From an uncultured Bacteroides sp. (GTDB taxonomy: Bacteria > Bacteroidota > Bacteroidia > Bacteroidales > Bacteroidaceae), in NCBI GenBank assembly GCA_902492205.1, contig CABUKU010000011.1:1-64000 (forward strand): a stretch of 64,000 bases of DNA. Direction: 5' to 3'. Positions 25,698-34,760 of the stretch are shown piece after piece; within the stretch, counting starts at the first letter, position 1; every line of letters begins with the position of its first letter. The position numbers and the translations under genes were made by a program. The notes below the pieces were generated by a model, which was not told the origin of the DNA, did no database searches, and was given only the letters and a program-made list of their open reading frames with translations.

Positions 25698-28451
25698 ATG
25701 ACGCCCTTGAAAGTAAATATATTAATATCGTTCTTATTGCTAATCGTATTTCTGTTTCTTCCCGATGATGCCGGTGCTCAGAGGAGAAGAAGAGGAAGGA
25801 CACCTGTGGCTGCGGCAGACTCCTTGGGCATGGATACGCTGTCTGTTGATACAATAACTACCGATTCTTTATTGCTAGCCCCTCAAAAAAAGAAACAACC
25901 ACTGGATGCTCCGGTTATTTATGAAGCGAGTGACTCTATTGTTTTTACTCAGGGAGGTTATGCAAACCTGTATGGTGACGGGAAAGTAAATTATCAAAAC
26001 ATAGAACTTCAGGCTGCTGTTATTACCATGAATATGGATAGTAGCACGGTGTATGCACGTGGTGTTCAGGATACCTTGGGAGTGGCTACCGGTACTCCGA
26101 TATTCAAAGACGGGGAGACTCCTTATGAATCGAAAACCATGCACTATAATTTCAAGAGCAAGAAAGGTTTCATTAATAACGTGGTTACCCAGCAAGGTGA
26201 AGGATATGTAACCAGCCAGAATGCAAAGAAAGGCGGCAATGACGAACTGTTTATGGAACACGGGAAATATACTACCTGCGATAACCATGAACATCCTCAC
26301 TTTTATCTGGCGTTGTCCAAAGCTAAAGTCAAGCCTAAAAAGAATGTAGTCTTCGGACCTGCCCATCTGGTAATTGAAGATGTGCCTTTGCCCATTGCCA
26401 TTCCATTTGGATTTTTCCCTTTCTCAAGTAGCTATTCTTCCGGTTTCATCATGCCTACCTATGGTGATGAAATGAACCGTGGATTCTATTTGCGCGACGG
26501 AGGTTATTACTTTGCCGTCAGTGATAAGATGGACTTGAAACTGCTAGGGGAGATATTTACCAAAGGTTCGTGGGGATTGTCTGCCGAAACAAGATATAAT
26601 AGAAGGTATAAGTATTCCGGTTCGTTCAGCTTCAATTATCAGGTAACTAAGTTAGGAGACAAAGGAATGCCGGACTATTCGGTGGCTAAGGACTTTAAGT
26701 TTTTGTGGAGCCATCGTCAAGATCCGAAGGCTAATCCGAACAGTACTTTTTCGGCAAGTGTGAACTTCTCGACAAGTAGTTACGAACGTACAAACTTAGA
26801 TGCATATTATGATCCGAATCTCTATGCTCAGAATACAAAGACTTCAAGTGTTAGCTATTCCCGTACATTTCCTAATTCGGGAGTGGTATTATCCACTACT
26901 TTTAATATAGCACAGTCTATGAAGGATTCTTCGATTCAGGTTACGTTGCCTGACTTGAATGTATCTATGCCTACAAAATTCCCTTTCAGACGTAAGAAGA
27001 TGGTGGGTAATGAACGTTGGTATGAAAAGATTTCAGTGCGTTATTCCGGGCAGTTGAGTAATAGTATCAATACAAAAGACAACCTGTTGTTTAAGTCGAA
27101 CTTAATCAAGGACTGGAGAAACGGAGCAAAGCATAACTTCACGGTAGGAGCTACATTCAGTATGTTGAAATATTTAAATATCTCCCCTTCTGTCGGTTAT
27201 AATGTTCGTTGGTACACTAATAAGATCGAAAGGCATTGGGATGATAAGAGCTATGCCGAAGTGCAAGATACAATATACGGTTTTAACTGGGTGCATGATT
27301 ATAACATGAGTGTTAGTCTTACTACCAAACTCTATGGTTTCTATAAGCCGGCAAAAGCAATATTCGGCAAGAAAAGCGATTTATTTGAAATACGTCATGT
27401 TTTTACTCCAACCGTAAGTTTCAGTGCTTCGCCCGACTTTGGCAGTGCCCGTTATGGATATTGGCAGACTTATACTTATACAGATAAGAATGGCGAAGTT
27501 CGGACAAAAGAATATTCTCCTTTCTCTAATGGGATATTTAGTGTGCCGGGTAGAGGGAAATCGGGGAGTGTAAACTTCTCTGTGGGGAATAATGTGGAGA
27601 TGAAAGTAAAATCCGACAGGGATTCTACCGGATATAAGAAGGTGAGCCTGATTGATGAATTGGGTGCGAATATCTCTTATAACTTTGCTGCAAAAGAAAA
27701 GCCTTGGAGTGATTTGGGGATGAATCTTCGTTTGAAACTGAGTAAGAGTTATACATTTAATTTGAGTACTTCCTTTGCAACTTATGCTTACCAGTTTAAT
27801 GAAAGTGGAGGAGTATATGTAGGTGATCGAACAGAGTGGTCTTACGGACGTTTCGGACGTTTCCAAGGTTTCGGTACTTCTTATTCCTATACTTTCAACA
27901 ATGATACATGGAAAAAGTGGTTTGGTCCGAAAGAAGATTCGCAAAAGGATAAGAATAAGGACGATAATGACTCGGAAGATGAGGATAGCGATATACAGAA
28001 AGAACAAGGTGTAAAGAAGAAAAAGGTTGAAAAGGCAGAAGTGGATGCGGATGGATATATGAAATTCAAAATGCCTTGGAGTTTCTCTGTTTCTTATTCT
28101 TTCAATTTGAGAGAGAATACTTTCGGCATGGATCCGAAGAAAATCAATCCGAAAACAATGCGTTATCCATATAAAATGGTTCATACTCTGAGTGGTAACG
28201 GTAATATAAAGATTTCCAACCGTTGGAACTTTACTTTCTCTACCTCTTATGACTTTGATGCACATGAGATTGCTCAGACTACTTGTACAGTGACACGCGA
28301 TTTGCACTGCTTTACGATGACTTGTAGTTTCTCACCTATTGGGCGTTGGAAGTCTTATAACTTTAGCATACGTGCCAATTCAAGTATGGTTGCCGATTTG
28401 TTGAAATGGGATAAGAGAAGCAGCCAGAGCAATAATATTAATTGGTATTAA
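25698..28451 (+). CDS. lptD: LptD-like outer-membrane LPS assembly protein
   Basis: LptD forms with LptE the translocon that inserts lipopolysaccharide into the outer leaflet. The 917-residue protein has a signal peptide (cleavage near Ala27), an OstA-like beta-jellyroll region (about residues 70-250, with YESKTMHYNFKSKKG), and a long beta-barrel with alternating aromatic strands. An acidic/Lys-rich stretch at about residues 750-775 (KDKNKDDNDSEDEDSD) sits in what would be a loop and is characteristic of this Bacteroidota form. It lacks close similarity to proteobacterial LptD outside the OstA region, so the assignment rests on architecture and family knowledge. Confidence 0.87.
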   Translation: MTPLKVNILISFLLLIVFLFLPDDAGAQRRRRGRTPVAAADSLGMDTLSVDTITTDSLLLAPQKKKQPLDAPVIYEASDSIVFTQGGYANLYGDGKVNYQNIELQAAVITMNMDSSTVYARGVQDTLGVATGTPIFKDGETPYESKTMHYNFKSKKGFINNVVTQQGEGYVTSQNAKKGGNDELFMEHGKYTTCDNHEHPHFYLALSKAKVKPKKNVVFGPAHLVIEDVPLPIAIPFGFFPFSSSYSSGFIMPTYGDEMNRGFYLRDGGYYFAVSDKMDLKLLGEIFTKGSWGLSAETRYNRRYKYSGSFSFNYQVTKLGDKGMPDYSVAKDFKFLWSHRQDPKANPNSTFSASVNFSTSSYERTNLDAYYDPNLYAQNTKTSSVSYSRTFPNSGVVLSTTFNIAQSMKDSSIQVTLPDLNVSMPTKFPFRRKKMVGNERWYEKISVRYSGQLSNSINTKDNLLFKSNLIKDWRNGAKHNFTVGATFSMLKYLNISPSVGYNVRWYTNKIERHWDDKSYAEVQDTIYGFNWVHDYNMSVSLTTKLYGFYKPAKAIFGKKSDLFEIRHVFTPTVSFSASPDFGSARYGYWQTYTYTDKNGEVRTKEYSPFSNGIFSVPGRGKSGSVNFSVGNNVEMKVKSDRDSTGYKKVSLIDELGANISYNFAAKEKPWSDLGMNLRLKLSKSYTFNLSTSFATYAYQFNESGGVYVGDRTEWSYGRFGRFQGFGTSYSYTFNNDTWKKWFGPKEDSQKDKNKDDNDSEDEDSDIQKEQGVKKKKVEKAEVDADGYMKFKMPWSFSVSYSFNLRENTFGMDPKKINPKTMRYPYKMVHTLSGNGNIKISNRWNFTFSTSYDFDAHEIAQTTCTVTRDLHCFTMTCSFSPIGRWKSYNFSIRANSSMVADLLKWDKRSSQSNNINWY

Positions 28452-28465
28452 TATAATAATATAGT

Positions 28466-28515
28466 AAAGAAGAAAGAAGGGGATTCCGTTAGCGAAATCC
28501 CCTTCTTTCTTCTTT
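28466..28515. terminator. Bidirectional terminator between lptD and ung
   Basis: A perfect 20-bp stem (28466-28485 with 28496-28515, A/G-rich against C/T-rich) has a ten-base loop. It ends both convergent genes. Confidence 0.93.
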
Positions 28516-28523
28516 ATTGTAGG

Positions 28524-29186
28524 TTACCAATTTATGGGTTCTATTCCGTGGCTTTTTAAATATTCATTAGTTTTACTGAAATGCTTGTTCCCAAAGAATC
28601 CGTTATAAGCGGATAGGGGAGAGGGATGTGCAGATGCTAATACAAAATGTTTGTTCCGATCTATAAATGCTCCTTTCTTTTGTGCATATGAGCCCCAGAG
28701 AATGAATACAATATTCTCGCGTTGCTCTGCCAATACCCTGATTGCTGCATCTGTAAATTCTTCCCATCCTTTTCGTTGGTGAGAACCTGCCTGATGTGCA
28801 CGCACTGTAAGAGTCGCGTTGAGCAAAAGCACTCCTTGTTCCGCCCATCGGGTTAAGTTTCCGGTATTAGGGGAGGGTGTACCTAAGTCACTTTGTATCT
28901 CTTTGAATATATTTATTAAGGAAGGAGGAAATGCTATTCCGTCATTTACAGAAAAACAAAGTCCATGTGCTTGTCCCGGACCATGATAAGGGTCCTGACC
29001 TATAATTACTACCTTTACTTTATCAAACGGACATAGATTGAAGGCATTGAATATAAGTTTTCCGGGAGGATAAATTGCATATTGGGAATATTCACTGCGG
29101 ACAAAATCTGTGAGGTTTTTGAAGTAGTCTTTTTCAAATTCCGGAGTAAGATGTGCTTTCCAGCTTTCTTCTATTTGTACATTCAT
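28524..29186 (-). CDS. ung: Uracil-DNA glycosylase
   Basis: UNG excises uracil from DNA. In this 220-residue protein the water-activating Asp65 is in GQDPYHG (63-69), and the Leu-loop region is HPSPLSAYNGFFG (187-199) with His187. FSVNDG and NATLTVR are also family segments. The length equals typical bacterial family 1 UNG. It lies 75 bases downstream of asnA on the same strand; a shared transcript is possible. Confidence 0.97.
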   Translation of the reverse strand: MNVQIEESWKAHLTPEFEKDYFKNLTDFVRSEYSQYAIYPPGKLIFNAFNLCPFDKVKVVIIGQDPYHGPGQAHGLCFSVNDGIAFPPSLINIFKEIQSDLGTPSPNTGNLTRWAEQGVLLLNATLTVRAHQAGSHQRKGWEEFTDAAIRVLAEQRENIVFILWGSYAQKKGAFIDRNKHFVLASAHPSPLSAYNGFFGNKHFSKTNEYLKSHGIEPINW

Positions 29187-29261
29187 AGATTGCTATATAA
29201 AAAGTTTTGCTCCAAAGTTAAATATTTTGAAGCAAAACCCAAATAAATCTTAGAATGTATT

Positions 29262-30299
29262 TTAGATTAAAGCCATATTTAGTGCTTCACATTCTTTTCT
29301 CATGTCTTCCGGCCAAATACTTGCTTGTATTTCGCCAATATGAGCTTTTTGTAAATATACCATACATAGGCGTGATTGTCCTATACCTCCGCCGATACAT
29401 AGTGGGAGAGTTTCGTCAACCAACCGTTTGTGGAAATATAGATTTAATCGTTCTTCGTTTCCGGATTCTTTAAGTTGACGTAATAAAGCTTCTTTATCTA
29501 CACGGATGCCCATGGAAGAAAGCTCTACGGAACGTTCCAAGATGCTATCCCACACAAGCAAATCACCGTTTAGACCGGGCAAACCATTTAATCCCGGAGA
29601 GGAATAATCGTCATAGTCGGGAGCACGTAAATCATGCTCTACTCCGTCTCCCAATTTGCAACCGATGCCAATAATGAATACAGCACCATATTTCTTTGTG
29701 ATTGCATGTTCCCGGCATTTTGGTTCAAGGTCGGGATAGAGTTGTCTCAATTCTTCTGCATGTATGAAATGTATCTTTTGAGGTAACCATGGCTTAATCT
29801 GAGGATACATTTCATATACCATATATTCGGTTCTTATCATTGCAGCATAAATGCGATTGACAATTTCCTTTAAAAAGTCCACATTCCGGTCTTCTTTGTT
29901 AATCACTCTTTCCCAGTCCCATTGGTCAACATATAAAGAATGCAGGTTGCCGAGTTCTTCATCCGCACGTATAGCGTTCATATCCGTATAGATTCCATAT
30001 CCTGATTCGATGTTGTAATCGGCAAGAGTAAGACGTTTCCATTTGGCTAAAGAGTGCACCACTTCGGCTTTGGCATCTTCTAAATCTTTTATAGGAAAAG
30101 ATACTGCACGTTCTTTGCCACTTAAATCGTCATTAATACCCATTCCTTTTAATACGAACAAAGGAGCAGTAACGCGTCTTAGCCGCAACTCCGATGATAA
30201 ATTCAACTGAAAGAATTCTTTTATTTGTTTGATGCCTAACTCGGTTTGCTTTAAATCAAGTAAAGGTTTATAGTCTTTAGGTTTTATAAGATAACTCAT
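29262..30299 (-). CDS. asnA: Aspartate-ammonia ligase
   Basis: AsnA makes asparagine from aspartate, ammonia and ATP (AMP-forming) and is structurally related to class II aspartyl-tRNA synthetases. The protein has 345 residues (E. coli 330). Family segments include RVTAPLFV, GYGIYTDMNAIR, DQWDWERVI and the C-terminal CIGGGIGQSRLCM. A TATATTTG -7 box lies at 30323-30330 on the minus strand. It is divergent from tRNA-Arg. Confidence 0.96.
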   Translation of the reverse strand: MSYLIKPKDYKPLLDLKQTELGIKQIKEFFQLNLSSELRLRRVTAPLFVLKGMGINDDLSGKERAVSFPIKDLEDAKAEVVHSLAKWKRLTLADYNIESGYGIYTDMNAIRADEELGNLHSLYVDQWDWERVINKEDRNVDFLKEIVNRIYAAMIRTEYMVYEMYPQIKPWLPQKIHFIHAEELRQLYPDLEPKCREHAITKKYGAVFIIGIGCKLGDGVEHDLRAPDYDDYSSPGLNGLPGLNGDLLVWDSILERSVELSSMGIRVDKEALLRQLKESGNEERLNLYFHKRLVDETLPLCIGGGIGQSRLCMVYLQKAHIGEIQASIWPEDMRKECEALNMALI

Positions 30300-30484
30300 A
30301 TGTATATTTTTTAAGTTGATTGCAAATATATGAATTATTTATATATATGATACTGTTTTTACTGAAAATATATGCAAAGTGATAATTATTATCTCATAAT
30401 ACCTTTCATAATAATAGTTGTTTTGATAAATCGATGAATAAGAAATTACTTGCAAAATCATTAGGAACATCCCGAATAATATTG

Positions 30485-30492
30485 TATTTTTG
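30485..30492 (+). promoter_or_regulatory. -7 box of tRNA-Arg
   Basis: TATTTTTG matches TAnnTTTG. It is 18 bases before the tRNA 5' end. Confidence 0.6.
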
Positions 30493-30509
30493 TCACCCGA
30501 AAACAAAAA

Positions 30510-30581
30510 GCACCTGTAGTTCAACGAATAGAATGTAGGTTTCCGGTACCTAAGATAAGGGTTTGATTCCCTTCGGGTGTA
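30510..30581 (+). tRNA. tRNA-Arg (anticodon CCG)
   Basis: The cloverleaf closes: acceptor GCACCTG with CGGGTGT (one G-U at each of two positions), D arm GTTC/GAAT, anticodon stem TAGGT/ACCTA with loop TTCCGGT, T stem AAGGG/CCCTT, and discriminator A. The anticodon CCG reads CGG. The CCA end is not encoded. A perfect palindrome follows as terminator. A TlpA-like gene of lower GC lies beyond its 3' end. Confidence 0.93.
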
Positions 30582-30585
30582 CGAA

Positions 30586-30619
30586 AATATCCTTTTAATC
30601 ATATGATTAAAAGGATATT
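30586..30619 (+). terminator. Perfect 34-bp palindrome after tRNA-Arg
   Basis: AATATCCTTTTAATCAT is followed directly by its reverse complement, then by a T-rich tail. It begins five bases beyond the tRNA. Confidence 0.75.
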
Positions 30620-30739
30620 ATATTTTATACGGATGCTCATTATATAATTTATTGGAGTAATTTTGAGTATATGGTAAACCGAATTCGCTCAAGAAAGATG
30701 TAAATCAATTATCTGATTTCTATTTCGTTTTAAACATAT

Positions 30740-31870
30740 TCATTTTCTACTACTATCTTGTACAATACTATATAGATGTTCTCTTTCTTGTTCATTTCTA
30801 ATATCCGTTATTTTAAATTTTCCATCAGGATAAACCAAATAAGTAGTAGGGAAAGCCTTAATTGAATATAAATCTTTGACTTCATCTAATCTATTTCCAG
30901 GCAGAAAGCTTATCCACGGTATTTTATTTTCTTTCATCATAATTTCCCAGTTCTTGACAGTAGAAGAATCGTCCATCGAAACATAAACAACATCAAGTCC
31001 ATACTTATTTAAGTCACTATAAATCTTCTGTAAAACGGGTATTTGTTTATGACAAGGGCCACACCAAGAAGCAGAAAAAATGACTAATGTATATCGAGTG
31101 GAGTCCGATATTATATTACGAGGTTTGTTATCTGAAATAGTAGGTAATTGAATTTTAGGAAAAAAGGTTAAGTCTATAAATGATTTAATTTTATGCCCGA
31201 AATAGCTATCTTTTTGTTCTCCTGATAACATATTATAGAATTCATAAACTTCATCTTTAGATTTAAACAAACTGGTTTTATTATATAGGTCTGCTGTACA
31301 ATAATGGGTATTTCCATATTTTTTTACCAACGATAAGAAGTTGGTATAGGCTTCATCTTTTTTATCCCCATGCATATCATACCCTGCACGCTTAAGATTT
31401 AAGCTTGCAAGTAGGTTTATATCCGGATTAATAACTTTTAAAATATCCATTGCTACATCCTTATTATTATACGCTGGAGTTTTAGGCATTTTATTAGACG
31501 AGAGAAAGAGAGCCTTTATGGTTGTTTCACCGGAACCAATAGAAAAATCTAATATAGCTGGTTTATTGTCTTCTATTTCAAAGTATAATTGATGGATAGT
31601 AGAATCTGGTACATTTAATTCCATCCTATAATGTTTTTCGTATACACTATCCGGAATGTTGAACAACCACTTCATATTAGTTAACTTAGTCGCAGAGATT
31701 CTTACTCTACCTATTTGATGGCATATCACATTTAGAACCAACTCCTTATATTCTTTACCTTCTATTTCAAAGGTCAACACACATGAATCCGACAATTTTT
31801 TAGCATTAAGGTTTAAAGTTACACACATGCTTAATAATAGTACAACAAAAATGAGATATTTCCTATTCAT
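30740..31870 (-). CDS. TlpA-like thiol-disulfide protein with N-terminal extension
   Basis: The 376-residue exported protein has a signal peptide (cleavage near residue 23) and a C-terminal thioredoxin fold (about residues 240-370). Its active site is Cys270-Gly-Pro-Cys273 in ASWCGPCHKQIP. The cis-Pro segment is AFPTTYLV. The N-terminal 230 residues resemble the DUF4369-like region often found before TlpA domains in Bacteroides, but that match is by memory. Cys30, Cys50 and Cys191 add possible disulfides. It probably works as a periplasmic reductase. Its DNA is AT-richer than the neighbours and it lies just beyond tRNA-Arg, compatible with later acquisition. Confidence 0.82.
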   Translation of the reverse strand: MNRKYLIFVVLLLSMCVTLNLNAKKLSDSCVLTFEIEGKEYKELVLNVICHQIGRVRISATKLTNMKWLFNIPDSVYEKHYRMELNVPDSTIHQLYFEIEDNKPAILDFSIGSGETTIKALFLSSNKMPKTPAYNNKDVAMDILKVINPDINLLASLNLKRAGYDMHGDKKDEAYTNFLSLVKKYGNTHYCTADLYNKTSLFKSKDEVYEFYNMLSGEQKDSYFGHKIKSFIDLTFFPKIQLPTISDNKPRNIISDSTRYTLVIFSASWCGPCHKQIPVLQKIYSDLNKYGLDVVYVSMDDSSTVKNWEIMMKENKIPWISFLPGNRLDEVKDLYSIKAFPTTYLVYPDGKFKITDIRNEQEREHLYSIVQDSSRK

Positions 31871-32121
31871 AACTTCTAAATTGTATTCTTAAAATTTAAT
31901 CTATTAGATAAATGACAAAACAGACATTGGTATATGAAAAAGAGTACACATACAGTGATCTTTAGATCCTGAATAATGACATTAAAACCGGAGAATCAAT
32001 TAATTTACTTTTCTTAAATGTTTTCATATTATTTTACTTAAAATCAATTCTTGAAAGTTAAGCATTTATTCTTAATAATTTCATTTTGAATAATAAAACA
32101 TTTTGTTGTGTGGTAACTATT

Positions 32122-32161
32122 TAACAAAACGTTATTGCTATTTAGCGATAGCGTTTTGTTA
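32122..32161. repeat. Inverted repeat overlapping the EamA promoter
   Basis: The arms 32122-32140 and 32143-32161 match in 17 of 19 positions; the two differences are compatible with G-U pairing. Each arm has a dyad core (AACGTT at 32128-32133, AGCGTT at 32150-32155) and these cores are 22 bp apart. The right arm includes the -33 TTTG. Confidence 0.65.
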
Positions 32162-32187
32162 TTTAAATGAAAAATGAATTACCTTTG
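32155..32187 (+). promoter_or_regulatory. Promoter of the EamA transporter gene
   Basis: TTTG at 32155-32158 and TACCTTTG at 32180-32187 are 21 bases apart. The -33 box is part of an inverted repeat. Confidence 0.7.
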
Positions 32188-32204
32188 CGCAATTTTTAGA
32201 AACA

Positions 32205-33128
32205 ATGAAAGCAAAAGGTTATTTTTACGGTTGTCTGTCTTCTGCCACTTATGGGCTGATTCCTTTATTCACTTTGCCTATGATGGCGAAAGGAATGGTG
32301 TTCGATTCAATCCTTTTTTATCGTTTCCTCTGTGCGACCATTGCTATCGGCTGCCTGATGGCTTTTCGTGGGGAGTCTTTCAGAGTGGAGAAGAAAGCGA
32401 TAATGCCTTTGGTTGTTTTAGGAATTCTGTTTGCTTTTTCTGCATTATTTCTGTTTTGGAGTTATACTTTCATGGCTGCGGGGATTGCTTCCACTATTTT
32501 GTTTCTTTATCCGGTGTTTGTTACCTTGTTGATGGCTTTCATGTTCCATGAAAAAGTATCTTGGATAACTCAATTTGCCATTGGTTTGGCCTTTGTTGGT
32601 GTTGCTTTATTATATAAAGGTGATGTAGGGGGAGTTTTGAATCCGGTGGGAGTGATTATTGTTCTATTGTCTTCCTTGAGTTATGCTACCTATATTATTA
32701 TGGTTAATAAATCAGCGGTACAAGGGATGTCCGGTTCCAAACTTACTTTTTATGCCATGCTCGTCAGTGCTTGTTTCTTTTTCGTGAAAGCACAAACAAA
32801 CGGTGGTTTGCAGTCGTTGCCCGATTGGGAAACTGTGATGAATATTTTGTTGTTGGCTATTGTGCCTACGGTAGTTTCTTGCATCTCGATGGTGTATTCG
32901 GTTCATTATATCGGTTCCACATCTACGGCAGTGCTTGGAGCAATGGAGCCTGTAACTGCGGTTTGTGTCGGAGCATTGGTGTTTGGCGAGCCTTTTACTT
33001 CTAATCTGGCAATAGGTATATTGCTGATTATTATGTCGGTAACTCTGATTATTCTTTCAAAGAATATTATGCGAAACCTTTCGTCGATTCATCATAGGGT
33101 GGCAATCCACCTGTTTAAAAAAGGATAA
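32205..33128 (+). CDS. EamA-family (DMT) transporter
   Basis: The 307-residue protein has ten predicted membrane helices in two EamA repeats (about residues 5-137 and 150-285). Typical motifs are PVFVTLLMAFMFHEKVS at the end of repeat 1 and LGAMEPVTAVCVGALVFGEP at the end of repeat 2. Such proteins export amino acids or other metabolites; the substrate is unknown. It ends ten bases before the convergent HAD gene, with a shared hairpin over both stop codons. Confidence 0.9.
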   Translation: MKAKGYFYGCLSSATYGLIPLFTLPMMAKGMVFDSILFYRFLCATIAIGCLMAFRGESFRVEKKAIMPLVVLGILFAFSALFLFWSYTFMAAGIASTILFLYPVFVTLLMAFMFHEKVSWITQFAIGLAFVGVALLYKGDVGGVLNPVGVIIVLLSSLSYATYIIMVNKSAVQGMSGSKLTFYAMLVSACFFFVKAQTNGGLQSLPDWETVMNILLLAIVPTVVSCISMVYSVHYIGSTSTAVLGAMEPVTAVCVGALVFGEPFTSNLAIGILLIIMSVTLIILSKNIMRNLSSIHHRVAIHLFKKG

Positions 33129-33148
33129 GAATTTCTTCTTACCCTTTT
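33119..33148. terminator. Bidirectional terminator overlapping two stop codons
   Basis: AAAAGGATAAGAA and TTCTTACCCTTTT pair (one mismatch). The stem includes the stop codons of both the EamA and HAD genes, with A and T runs at the ends. Confidence 0.8.
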
Positions 33149-33870
33149 AATGCTTTAAATAATTCATCCCATGATTCATTCAAGACCTGCATGGAAGGAA
33201 ATAACAAGTCTGCACCTGCATCCCAAAGAACCTTATCGGGCAGAGGGCCTGTATTTACGGCAATAGTGAATATCCCTGCCGAAGCTCCGGCTTGCACGCC
33301 CAAAGGAGCATTCTCGATAACAATAGCCTCGTTGGCTTTCAATCCTCCTTTTTTCAGTCCCATTAAATAAGGATCGGGATTGGGCTTGCCGAATTTTATG
33401 TCGAAAGCAGTCACCATTAATTCTCTTTTGAAAGTATCAGGGAAATGATGGTTTAATCTGTCCAACAAAGAGAGTTGCCCCGAACCTGTCACAATCATGG
33501 TTAATAAGCCATCGCGTTTTACTTTGTTGATTACACTTTGCACACCCTCGATAGGTTGTGCCGGCGGGTTACTGTTGAACACTTTGCATTTATCTTCATA
33601 AATAGCCTTAATCTCTTCATCCGTTGCATCACGCCCCCATTCTCTTTTGTAAATCAGGTTGATGGTATCGGCTCCCGTGCGCCCTTCGTGCATGTAGGCT
33701 TCTTCTTTGCTGAGAGTGATTCCACGGTCTGCCATAATTTTATTCCATGCTTCGGCATGATAAGGCATTGAGTTAAATAAAACCCCGTCCATGTCGAAAA
33801 GTACGGCTTTCAGGTTGATTGAAGAATAATTATGGGACTTTAAATATTGATTGATAGCAGTTTGAAACAT
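33139..33870 (-). CDS. HAD-family phosphatase (beta-phosphoglucomutase-like)
   Basis: The 243-residue HAD hydrolase has the nucleophile motif FDMDGVLF (Asp26, Asp28), motif II Thr/Ser in IVTGSG, the Lys in KFGKPNPDPY and acidic motif IV in VIENAPLGVQAG. The helical cap begins NSMPYHAEAW, as in beta-phosphoglucomutase and sugar-phosphate phosphatases. A TATCTTTG -7 box is at 33896-33903 on the minus strand. It is divergent from the lipoprotein gene at 33990. Confidence 0.88.
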   Translation of the reverse strand: MFQTAINQYLKSHNYSSINLKAVLFDMDGVLFNSMPYHAEAWNKIMADRGITLSKEEAYMHEGRTGADTINLIYKREWGRDATDEEIKAIYEDKCKVFNSNPPAQPIEGVQSVINKVKRDGLLTMIVTGSGQLSLLDRLNHHFPDTFKRELMVTAFDIKFGKPNPDPYLMGLKKGGLKANEAIVIENAPLGVQAGASAGIFTIAVNTGPLPDKVLWDAGADLLFPSMQVLNESWDELFKALKG

Positions 33871-33989
33871 TGTATATCACATTTTTAATCGGTTGCAAAG
33901 ATACAAAATAACTATCTATGTGACGTATATTCTTTTATTATTAAAATATTTCACTTACTTTTGCACACTATAAATATTGCATAATCTAT

Positions 33990-34472
33990 TTGATGAAGAA
34001 TATATTTTTGTTTATTGTCCTTTTCTTGCCGTTGTTATGTTCTTGTAGCAATAATAATGGAGAAAGGCCTATCATAACAGTCGATTCTGTTTATGTGGAT
34101 GGGAAGAAGGAGATGAATATCGCCCAAGCTTTCCCAAAAGATTCGAAAATAGATGTTTTTGCTACGCTGAAAGCAGTGAAAGGTAATACATTATCAGCTT
34201 TTAATGTTAAGCTCGATTGTGGAGATAACTGTCCGCTAGTGACTGTCAACTATGATGAGAGCGTGGGAGGAATTATAGATGATAATCCGTCTAAACCAGA
34301 ATATAGCATTCGTTTCAATGATGGTGTAGTCAAGACGAAAGTTCAGATAACCACTTATTTGTTTCCCGATGACGAGCATAAATTCAAATTGAATTTGTAT
34401 TTGAACAATACAGATAATAACGAAGAAGAAGCCACAAAAGTAGAACTCACTTTCGCTGTGAGTGATAAATAA
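33990..34472 (+). CDS. Hypothetical lipoprotein
   Basis: This 160-residue predicted lipoprotein has lipobox LCSC (residues 16-19). The rest is beta-rich and acidic with two close cysteines in LDCGDNCP and no motif I recognise. A TACTTTTG -7 box lies at 33956-33963. It is a lone gene facing a gene-free 0.7-kb block that begins at its stop codon. Confidence 0.75.
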   Translation: MMKNIFLFIVLFLPLLCSCSNNNGERPIITVDSVYVDGKKEMNIAQAFPKDSKIDVFATLKAVKGNTLSAFNVKLDCGDNCPLVTVNYDESVGGIIDDNPSKPEYSIRFNDGVVKTKVQITTYLFPDDEHKFKLNLYLNNTDNNEEEATKVELTFAVSDK

Positions 34473-34663
34473 GCCATACGTATAGAAGTCTCTGCTGAAC
34501 TTCCCCGCACCGCCGCACAAGCTGTGTAATCTGTTGTATCTCAATCCGTAATCTGTGCCACGAGAGAGTGCATGCACATTTTTGTTTGCTGCACATTCCC
34601 CGCTACAAGCTGGTAATGGTAAAAGCCCATGTATCTTCTTGAGGTCACGTCAAAAGTAATGTT

Positions 34664-34689
34664 ATTGCCGATCAGGTCGGCAATGACAG
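34664..34689 (+). repeat. 26-bp palindromic repeat, copy 1
   Basis: ATTGCCGATCAGGTCGGCAA followed by TGACA: a 21-bp imperfect palindrome plus a TGACA tail. Copies 2 and 3 are at 34929-34954 (inverted) and 34989-35014. Confidence 0.75.
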
Positions 34690-34760
34690 ATGTCTGCTTA
34701 AGTTAACATCTATGTTATTAAATCTCAATAATTAATCCGTTTGCCTTCTCATTTTAGTAT

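Larger units (their letters stand above)
31871..32204. other. Gap with a promoter and inverted repeat before the EamA gene
   Basis: About 250 AT-rich bases show nothing recognisable. The last 90 hold the inverted repeat at 32122-32161 and the EamA promoter at 32155-32187. Confidence 0.5.

Noticed and set aside
27381..28307. Long minus-strand reading frame (308 codons) opposite lptD
   Set aside because: Composition is that of a shadow frame; it has no family features, and lptD on the plus strand is complete.
30494..30500. CACCCGA complementary to the tRNA-Arg 3' acceptor strand
   Set aside because: The -7 box places the transcript start near 30498, so most of this sequence would not be in the RNA.
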